Positions 1 through 5,512 of a DNA stretch of 36,340 nucleotides are shown piece by piece. Source of the stretch: Rhodospirillales bacterium (GTDB lineage: Bacteria; Pseudomonadota; Alphaproteobacteria; Rhodospirillales; JANQFP01); NCBI GenBank assembly GCA_028277795.1, contig JANQFP010000103.1, forward strand, positions 1 to 36,340, read 5' to 3'. Within the stretch, counting starts at the first letter, position 1; every line of letters begins with the position of its first letter. The position numbers and the translations under genes were made by a program. The notes under the pieces were generated by a model, which saw nothing but the letters and a program-made list of their open reading frames with translations, searched no databases and had not been told where the DNA came from.

Positions 1-73
1 CGAGAAATACTTCAAGACCGGATCGGGTAAGGCATTCGCGATCAAACGGTTTTTGCTGTCTGACTCTGGATGA
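1..73 (+). CDS. 3' end of an unidentified gene (partial)
   Basis: The second frame is open from the window edge to a TGA at 71-73 and gives 23 residues, including the stretch YFKTGSGKAFAIKRF, which has a normal protein composition rich in Lys, Gly and Phe. The other two + frames look less protein-like. The family cannot be recognised from so short a tail, and the call rests only on composition and position at the window edge. A dispersed repeat begins 18 bp after the stop. Confidence 0.3.
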   Translation, partial: EKYFKTGSGKAFAIKRFLLSDSG

Positions 74-90
74 AGACCGACTGGCCTCAC

Positions 91-175
91 CCAGAGACGA
101 GTTCGCAGAAGACTGCCTGCGCCGCCACCAAGTCTCAGATTTCAGAGAATTTTCGCCCGGGATTCGAACTCGCGG
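91..175. repeat. Dispersed 85-bp repeat, copy A
   Basis: This 85-bp block aligns without gaps to 3485-3569, with 73 of 85 positions identical by my count. Its first 40 bp also match 3362-3401 at 37 of 40. It contains the imperfect hairpin core TCTCAGATTTCAGAGA and ends in GGGATTCGAACTCGCGG. It lies between genes and has no convincing reading frame. The rest of the gap, 176-312, shows only a 10-bp inverted repeat (210-219 with 284-293) and no gene. Confidence 0.7.
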
Positions 176-312
176 TACTGGTCCCGGCTTTGCACGGGTC
201 CGACTCGCAAACCGAACCGGAGACGGCGCTGACGCGGGCTCAAACGTCTGTTGGCCACCCGTTTTCTCTGCGGGCCGGTCCGACGGTTCGGTTCTGCTGA
301 GCTCAGGCGGCG

Positions 313-660
313 TCAATGGAGGCCCAACCGGGGCCGTCTAGCGCCCATGTCCTCGGGCCCATCCTGCCAGCGCTCGGTCACTCCCCCTTTCTCGATCCGG
401 CCGTAGGGCACCGGCAGGTCGACCAGATACCATTGCGTCCGGCCATTGATCGGCTCATTGCTCGGCGCCCAGGACGGCGGCCAATTCCGCTCGAACACCA
501 TGTAAGCCCATCGCGTCAGACAGGTGTCCAAGGTTTCGTGCATAACCAGCTCGGGCACCGGGCCGCCGCGCATGAACCCCGGCCCCCATGGCGGCCCCGC
601 TCCCCGGAAGCGACGCTTCCACGCTACCGCTCCTCTCACGACGCCACGGGCGGTCGTCAT
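313..660 (-). CDS. Hypothetical protein, 115 aa
   Basis: This reverse-strand frame runs from an ATG at 660 that overlaps the TGA of the upstream fragment (657-659) in an ATGA arrangement. The first 30 residues are Arg/Gly-rich and may not be real coding sequence. The later part, with segments such as PELVMHETLDTCLTRWAYMV and RTQWYLVDLPVPYGRIEKGG, looks like ordinary soluble protein. I do not recognise a family. A later ATG around MRGGPVPELV is an alternative start. It could be a separate small gene, or the remains of a longer gene broken by a frameshift near 657. Confidence 0.4.
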   Translation of the reverse strand: MTTARGVVRGAVAWKRRFRGAGPPWGPGFMRGGPVPELVMHETLDTCLTRWAYMVFERNWPPSWAPSNEPINGRTQWYLVDLPVPYGRIEKGGVTERWQDGPEDMGARRPRLGLH

Positions 661-926
661 CCGTCGCCGAGGGGCGCGCGGCCACAGGCGACGAGTCGCG
701 CCTTGGGCCGGATGCCGAGCTTGGCGAAGAACCCATGGACGCCCGGACCGAAGACGTCGGCCATCCGTCCGGTTCGGGAACCACGATGATGGGGCAGGTG
801 GAAGCCGACCGAGCTATACAGGTCGCCCAGTTCCTCCGGATCGACCCGTGCCGGGTCCGAGAAGACCTGGACCTCACCTTCTTCATCCGTGCACGCGACT
901 CCTTGTCTGCGGGTGGGTGCAAACAC
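657..926 (-). pseudogene. GNAT-family acetyltransferase, N-terminal fragment
   Basis: The 89-residue frame has the pattern of the first half of small GNAT N-acetyltransferases: DPEELGDLYSSVGF (first strand and helix), then RMADVFGPGVHGFF and a strand like KARLVACGRAPL. The acetyl-CoA binding R/Q-x-x-G-x-G/A loop and the C-terminal half, which should follow, are absent; the frame stops right after the third strand. An intact member would be about 140-150 residues. I read it as a truncated or frameshifted remnant. The following frame (313-660) does not look like a GNAT C-terminus. Family assignment is by recall of motif pattern only. Confidence 0.45.
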
Positions 927-1044
927 GCCGAGCGGTTGGCACGATGCGGCCTTGCGTCCGCTGGCGGCCGGGCTCTATCGTCCCTCATCGAATTCGGGAC
1001 CATCGTGTTCCGCCGCCTCCTAACGAGTCCTCCGAGTGCCCGGG

Positions 1045-1437
1045 ATGCAACGGCAAAGAGTCTGGGTCAAGACCCTGTCGAAGGACGAGAAACGGACCAT
1101 CGCCTTGACCTGCGAGCGGTTCATCGCCGAGGTCCTGGTACCCCGGTTCCTGCCGGAGGTCCGCCCGACCCGGTTCAACTACCCGGTCGCGCTCTACGGC
1201 AAATGGCACGGCGACCGATACCGGTTCCTCCAGCGCTATCGCTCCGGGTTCCCCGACAACGCGGGCGAGGAGTTCGATTCGGCCTTCGCCCGCTTGGACC
1301 ATGAAACCGGCGACCGGTTTCACCTGATGTGGCAGCGCCACACCGGGCAGTGGCTGTGCTTGAGGCCGTCGGTCACCCTCGAAGAGGCCCTGCGGCTGAT
1401 CGAGACCGAGGGCCTGGTCCAGCCGAATCCCCCATGA
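1045..1437 (+). CDS. DUF3024-like conserved hypothetical protein
   Basis: This is a small soluble protein of about 130 residues. The segments RFIAEVLVPRFLPEVRPTRF, YGKWHGDRYRFLQRYRSGFP and FHLMWQRHTGQWLCL followed by SVTLEEALRLIETEG resemble the DUF3024 type of small conserved proteins, where a tryptophan-rich strand precedes a C-terminal helix. The function of the family is unknown to me. A GTG at 1036 would add three residues; I prefer the ATG at 1045. The stop at 1435-1437 overlaps the ATG of the SWIM-domain gene, so the two are probably translated together. Confidence 0.6.
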   Translation: MQRQRVWVKTLSKDEKRTIALTCERFIAEVLVPRFLPEVRPTRFNYPVALYGKWHGDRYRFLQRYRSGFPDNAGEEFDSAFARLDHETGDRFHLMWQRHTGQWLCLRPSVTLEEALRLIETEGLVQPNPP

Positions 1438-3167
1438 CATCCGCCGCGCCGCCCCGTTTCGATCTCGACGCGCTGCGTCGGCTGGCCGGCGACAAGGTGT
1501 TCGCGCGCGGCGAGGCCTATCACCGGGACGATCGGGTGGAGATCCTGTCCATGGGGCCCGGGCGGGTCCTGGCCAGCGTGTCGGGCAGCGAGGACTACCG
1601 GGCCGTCCTGGCCGGCTCCGGGAAGAGGATCGGCGGCGACTGCGACTGCCCGGCCTTCGCCGACTGGGGGTTCTGCAAGCATCTGGTGGCGGTGGCCCTG
1701 GCCGCCAATGAGGCCGGGGACGACGGCGCGGCGGCCGGCGAGAGCCCGGTCGACCGCATCCGACGCCATCTGGAACGCCAGGATGTCGCTACCCTGGTCG
1801 GGATCATCGTCGATCTGGCCGAACGGGACCCGGCCCTCTTGCGCCGGCTCGACCTCGCCGCGGCGGCGGAGACGGAAGACGACGACGTCCTGCAAGAGCG
1901 GGTCCGCAAGGCCATCGACGCCGCCACCCGGACGCGGGGGTTCGTCGATTACCGCGAGGCCCCCGATTGGGCGGCCGAGGTGGACTCCGTCCTCGACGCG
2001 ATCGCCGCCCTGGCGGCCGTGGGCCGGGCGGCTGCGGCCCTGCCCCTGATCGACCGCGCCCTGTCGCGGATCGAATCGGCGCTCGACGAGGCGGACGACT
2101 CCGACGGCCTCGTCGGCGGCCTGCTGATCCGGGCCCGTGACATTCATCTCGCCGCCTGCCGGGCCGCCCCACTCGATCCGGAGACCCTGGCGCGCGACCT
2201 GTTCGAGCGCGAGATGGCGGGCCCCTGGGGCGCCTTCCACGGCGCCGCGCACCTTTATGCCGAGGTGCTGGGCGAGGCCGGACTGGCCGAATACCGCCGC
2301 CTGGCGGAGGCGGCCTGGGAGCAAGTCCCCGTCCGCAGCGGCGGCAAGCGGACCGGCGACGACGTCGCGGCCGACCGCATGCGGCTGGAGGCGATCCTCG
2401 ACGCCTTCGCCGCCCGCGACGGCGACGTGGCGGCGCGCATCGCGCTCAGGGCCAAAGACGTCTCCTCCCCTTGGCGCTATCTGGACCTGGCCCGGTTCTG
2501 CCTGGACCACGGCCGCGAGGCCGAGGCCCTCAGCTGGGCCGAGGAAGGGCTGTGGCAGTTCGAGGACGCGCCGCCCGACCGGCGGCTGGTGGCGTTCACC
2601 GCCGACCTGCTGCACCGGGCCGGGCGCGACGCCGCGGCGGCGGACCTGCTGGGGCGGACCTTCGAGCGGGCGCCGGACTTCGACCTCTACCGTCGGCTCC
2701 GCGAGACCGGCGGCGCGGCGGCCCGCGACCGGGCGCTCGACGTCCTGAGAGAGGACCTGGCAAAGCCCTGCCGCGGCAACCGCCCGCGACCGTCGGCCGA
2801 TCTCCTAGTCCGGGTGTTGGTGGCGGAAGAGATGTTCGCCGAGGCCTGGGAGGTGGCGCGCAAACAGGGGGTATCGGAGAGGGTGCTGGACACCCTCGCC
2901 CTGGCCAGCGAGGCCGGTCACCCGGCGGAGGCCCTGGCGGCCCATACCGCCCGTATCGACCGGCTGGTGTCGACCGGCGGCAACGCCAACTATGGGGAAG
3001 CGCACGACCTGCTTGCCCGTATGGCCCGCCTGCGACCGGCCGAAGACCAGGCCGCCCACGTCGCGGACCTTAAGACCCGCTTCAAGGCCAAGCGGAACTT
3101 CATGAAGCTGCTCAGGGACGGCGAGCACGGCGCGCCGGCCGCGGCGCACACGGAGGCGAAACCGTAG
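1434..3167 (+). CDS. SWIM zinc-finger protein
   Basis: This 577-residue protein has a SWIM zinc finger near its N-terminus: Cys70, Cys72, Cys81 and His83 in CDCPAFADWGFCKH fit CxCxnCxH. The rest is Ala/Leu/Arg-rich helical sequence with paired-helix repeats (for example WAEEGLWQFEDAPPDRRLVA and HRAGRDAAAADLLGRTFERA), resembling the TPR-like C-terminal domain (DUF6880 type) often joined to SWIM fingers. SWIM domains bind DNA or protein; the precise role here is unknown. The ATG at 1434 overlaps the stop of the DUF3024-like gene. No signal peptide is visible, so it should be cytoplasmic. Confidence 0.8.
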   Translation: MTSAAPPRFDLDALRRLAGDKVFARGEAYHRDDRVEILSMGPGRVLASVSGSEDYRAVLAGSGKRIGGDCDCPAFADWGFCKHLVAVALAANEAGDDGAAAGESPVDRIRRHLERQDVATLVGIIVDLAERDPALLRRLDLAAAAETEDDDVLQERVRKAIDAATRTRGFVDYREAPDWAAEVDSVLDAIAALAAVGRAAAALPLIDRALSRIESALDEADDSDGLVGGLLIRARDIHLAACRAAPLDPETLARDLFEREMAGPWGAFHGAAHLYAEVLGEAGLAEYRRLAEAAWEQVPVRSGGKRTGDDVAADRMRLEAILDAFAARDGDVAARIALRAKDVSSPWRYLDLARFCLDHGREAEALSWAEEGLWQFEDAPPDRRLVAFTADLLHRAGRDAAAADLLGRTFERAPDFDLYRRLRETGGAAARDRALDVLREDLAKPCRGNRPRPSADLLVRVLVAEEMFAEAWEVARKQGVSERVLDTLALASEAGHPAEALAAHTARIDRLVSTGGNANYGEAHDLLARMARLRPAEDQAAHVADLKTRFKAKRNFMKLLRDGEHGAPAAAHTEAKP

Positions 3168-3206
3168 TGTCGCGCCCGCCATCGCTTTCCCTGAAACCGA
3201 TTTTCG

Positions 3207-3357
3207 GTTCCCTGTTCCCGCCGATTTGTTCCCTGTTCCTTTGCACAGGGAACTCCACGAAAAATATAGAAATATCAGTGCATTGCCTCACAGATGGGGC
3301 CTGGATTCGCGGCCAACTCGCGAATGTTCCCTGTATTTTCCCTGCTTAACAGGGAAC
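3207..3357. repeat. Cluster of GTTCCCTG / CAGGGAAC repeats
   Basis: GTTCCCTG occurs at 3207-3214, 3228-3235 and 3326-3333, and its complement CAGGGAAC at 3246-3253 and 3350-3357. This allows two hairpins (3228-3253 and 3326-3357). A smaller hairpin, AACCGA-TTT-TCGGTT, lies just before at 3195-3209. There is no plausible reading frame. The stretch follows the SWIM gene and may end its transcript or belong to the dispersed repeat that follows. Confidence 0.6.
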
Positions 3358-3377
3358 GCGGCCAGAGACGGGTTCGC
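3327..3377. repeat. 51-bp repeat, copy 1 (partner at 5298-5348)
   Basis: This block aligns without gaps to 5298-5348, upstream of nosZ, with 39 of 51 positions identical by my count. It begins TTCCCTGTATT and ends GAGACGGGTTCGC, so it joins the TTCCCTG cluster to the 85-bp repeat. This suggests that the two repeat features are parts of one longer mobile or dispersed element. Confidence 0.55.
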
Positions 3378-3401
3378 AGAAGACTGCCTGCACCGCCACC
3401 C
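3362..3401. repeat. Dispersed repeat, copy B (truncated)
   Basis: The 40 bp match the first 40 bp of copy A (91-130) at 37 positions. The match ends exactly where a long hairpin begins at 3400, as if the hairpin had been inserted into, or had replaced, the rest of the repeat unit. A full-length unit (copy C) starts again at 3485, right after the hairpins. Confidence 0.65.
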
Positions 3402-3454
3402 TTCGCGCTTACGCGCTTCGGGTGGCAGGCCACCCGAAAGCGTTAGAGCGAAGG
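3400..3454. repeat. Long imperfect inverted repeat (REP-like hairpin)
   Basis: The left arm (3400-3425) and right arm (3430-3454) are near-perfect inverted copies around a CAGG loop. The innermost nine pairs, TTCGGGTGG with CCACCCGAA, are perfect and the outer part has only a few mismatches. The arm length of about 25 bp and the position inside a repeat unit are typical of REP/BIME-like palindromic elements. Confidence 0.7.
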
Positions 3455-3457
3455 AGT

Positions 3458-3485
3458 GTCCGCCGAAGCCTAGGCGTAGGCGGAC
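3458..3485. repeat. Short inverted repeat next to the long hairpin
   Basis: GTCCGCC (3458-3464) pairs with GGCGGAC (3479-3485), and the loop contains the palindrome GCCTAGGC (3468-3475). It lies directly between the long hairpin and copy C of the dispersed repeat. Confidence 0.6.
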
Positions 3486-3569
3486 TGGAGACGGGTTCGC
3501 GCCAGACTGCCTGCACCGCCACCAAGACTCTGATTTCAGAGAACTTTCTCTCGGGATTCGAACTCGCGG
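3485..3569. repeat. Dispersed 85-bp repeat, copy C
   Basis: This full-length unit matches copy A (91-175) at 73 of 85 positions without gaps. The central palindrome is better here: CTCTGATTTCAGAG can form a six-base-pair stem. The unit ends 7 bp before the stop codon of the reverse-strand gene at 3576. Confidence 0.7.
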
Positions 3570-3575
3570 CGTCCG

Positions 3576-5099
3576 CTATCCGAAATGGGCGAGTTCGATC
3601 TCGCGCCGCATCGCTGCCACCAAGCTGATCATCTCCGGGTGGTCTTCGAGCTCCTTGAGGATCACGACATTGAAGAAAACGAGGACCAGGCCGCCCACCT
3701 TGGCAACGATGTCGGGGTCGGTGAGGAAGTAGGTTGCCTGGTGGATGCGAATGACGTCGCCGTCCTCCTCTGCATCGTAGTCTCTCCACAGGATGGTCCC
3801 ATGCGGCGCATCGAGGCCCGGCCCCGGGACCGTGGACGGCAACTCGCCAGCATCGACGTCAATACGCTCGACGTCGACCCAGAGCGTACCATTTTCGACC
3901 CCGTCGGCCCAGAACCCCAGCCGCCCTTCCTCGGTCTCCCGCGGATTCCAGCAGGTGGGAACACAGATATGGACGAAATCGTGGATCGTATAGGGCGCGA
4001 GCTCCTCCACATGGTAGTCCCCAGGATCGCCCGGGCCCCGGTACGAGATGGGGTCGCCGGGACCGGCAAGGCGGCAGGCAAGGACCGCGGCGTCGAGCCG
4101 CTCGACGAGTTCTCGATAGACCCCCTCCTCCGCCAGGAGCGCCGGAACGTTGAGCAGGATGGAAGCCATAACGGGGGTGCTGTCACACCAACGGGCAATC
4201 CCCCAGTTGACCGTTTCGTTGGGCGGGTCGTCGGGATCGGCGGCTTTCCGCAAGTTGGCGCTCCGCGCACGCACGCGCATCACCGCGCCGTCCGAAACAG
4301 GCAATTGGGTTTGCTCGACCACTTCGTCGTTCTCGTCGAGGGCGGCCTCGGCCATCGCGCGAGCGAGGCCCGCGACGATCGAGTCCGGATCCTCCGACGA
4401 ATCCCTCAGCTTGGGGTCTCCGTCCCTGACCAGGAGCCAAAGCGAGCCGAAGTACTCCGCATCCCGACAGAAATAGCCGGTCTCGCGCCGAACACACCGC
4501 CACCGGGCCGGGACCGACAGCACCATCCGGCCGAAAAACGTCCGCTCCACGAGATCGTCGAACGTGCCCGGCGGCGGCGTCTCGAGACTTCGGCCGGACG
4601 TCTTGAATTGGCCCTTGATGTACAGGGGCGCGATCGCGACCTGTGCGTCGACCTCTTCGACCAGCGTCATCATATCGGCTGTCACGGCCATCTCCGGCTT
4701 GCATTGCAGCTCGATCCGGAGAACCACGATGGCCTCTCCCTGGGGAACGAACACGTACCAGCGGAAGGCGACGGCGGGATCGGTGTCGTCGGAGAAATCA
4801 CAGGCGAGGAACGCCGACGTCCGCCCATTGGCGCTCGATACCCGCACTGGCTGGACCACGGTCAGCGTCTCGTGGAACGAGCGAACCTGCTCTACGGCGC
4901 CAGCGATGGCGGCCTCGACGTCGCCTTGGTGGGCGAAGCCTTCGTGCCACGTCAGCAGCACCGTGCGCTTGTCCATGGTCACCGCCCAGAAGCGGTCGTC
5001 GCCGCCGCCGACCCGCCAGTCCTCTGGCACCCGCAGCGAGACGAGGCCCAGGCGAACGAGTTTGCGCCCTTGGGATGTGAGTGGTTCCATCGCCGTCAT
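3576..5099 (-). CDS. Hypothetical protein with three tandem domains
   Basis: I do not recognise a named family, but the 507-residue protein is clearly three copies of one domain of about 140-160 residues. Each copy opens with a hydrophobic strand ending in V-P-x-x-W (VPEDW 24-28, VPARW 196-200, VPTCW 380-384), continues with a strand containing Trp or Phe (FWAVTMD, FGSLWLLV, GTLWVDV), and closes with a hydrophobic strand and an amphipathic helix (TLVEEVDAQV, LVERLDAAVLACRL, SLVAAMRREIELAHF). The layout is compatible with the DcrB/Mog1/PsbP-like alpha-beta fold, but that is a guess. It has no signal peptide. GTG 5111 and ATG 5090 are alternative starts; GGGGAGG precedes the chosen ATG at 5099. 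Confidence 0.75.
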   Translation of the reverse strand: MTAMEPLTSQGRKLVRLGLVSLRVPEDWRVGGGDDRFWAVTMDKRTVLLTWHEGFAHQGDVEAAIAGAVEQVRSFHETLTVVQPVRVSSANGRTSAFLACDFSDDTDPAVAFRWYVFVPQGEAIVVLRIELQCKPEMAVTADMMTLVEEVDAQVAIAPLYIKGQFKTSGRSLETPPPGTFDDLVERTFFGRMVLSVPARWRCVRRETGYFCRDAEYFGSLWLLVRDGDPKLRDSSEDPDSIVAGLARAMAEAALDENDEVVEQTQLPVSDGAVMRVRARSANLRKAADPDDPPNETVNWGIARWCDSTPVMASILLNVPALLAEEGVYRELVERLDAAVLACRLAGPGDPISYRGPGDPGDYHVEELAPYTIHDFVHICVPTCWNPRETEEGRLGFWADGVENGTLWVDVERIDVDAGELPSTVPGPGLDAPHGTILWRDYDAEEDGDVIRIHQATYFLTDPDIVAKVGGLVLVFFNVVILKELEDHPEMISLVAAMRREIELAHFG

Positions 5100-5297
5100 C
5101 ACCCTCCCCACGAATGCACTGGTCCGCGATACGCGGAATGGAACAAAACAGACTTATTGAGAGAACAAAACGTGCCCACACCTTAGCATCGCAGCCTCCG
5201 TGCATGCAATATATGGAAGGGTTCACACGAGATACGCACCGAATAGGTGTCTCGCCGCGCGCCGCCGCGCACGCGTGCAACCCGGAATTCGATGAAA

Positions 5298-5348
5298 TTC
5301 CCTGTATTCTCCCTACCCAACCGGGCATTGCGCCGGAGACGGGTCCGC
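5298..5348. repeat. 51-bp repeat, copy 2, upstream of nosZ
   Basis: It matches 3327-3377 at 39 of 51 positions with no gaps and is the more diverged copy. The inverted TTCCCTG/CAGGGAA pairing of copy 1 is lost here. It ends about 30 bp before the FNR-type box. The remainder of the 5100-5512 gap has no reading frame I can support. Confidence 0.5.
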
Positions 5349-5377
5349 GCCCTGCTCGGCCGCTCCGACCGGCCTGG

Positions 5378-5391
5378 TTGATCCAGGTCAA
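5378..5391 (+). promoter_or_regulatory. FNR/NNR-type (Crp-Fnr family) box for the nos operon
   Basis: TTGATCCAGGTCAA matches the FNR/DNR/NNR consensus TTGAT-N4-ATCAA with one mismatch. Regulators of this family switch on denitrification genes when oxygen is low or nitric oxide is present. If the box lies at the usual -41.5, transcription would begin near 5426, leaving a leader of about 87 nt before the nosZ ATG at 5513. The site is the only such box I found in the nos region. Confidence 0.7.
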
Positions 5392-5512
5392 TGCCAAATT
5401 GCACCCCTGGTTTGTAGTTTGACCCATTGCGTCATCATGGAGACGGTCGGCGCCGTGCCGGCCGGCGTGGTCGCGCATCTCCCGCGCGACCGCAGATTGG
5501 GGGGAATGACCC

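Noticed and set aside
156..175. Reverse complement of GGGATTCGAACTCGCGG looks like a tRNA T-arm (GTTCGAATCCC)
   Set aside because: The bases flanking the loop do not pair as a 5-bp T-stem, and no anticodon arm or acceptor stem can be built around it in either copy (91-175 or 3485-3569).
210..293. Inverted repeat AACCGAACCG / CGGTTCGGTT 64 bp apart
   Set aside because: The arms are short, the spacing is wide, pairing does not extend, and no gene feature depends on it.
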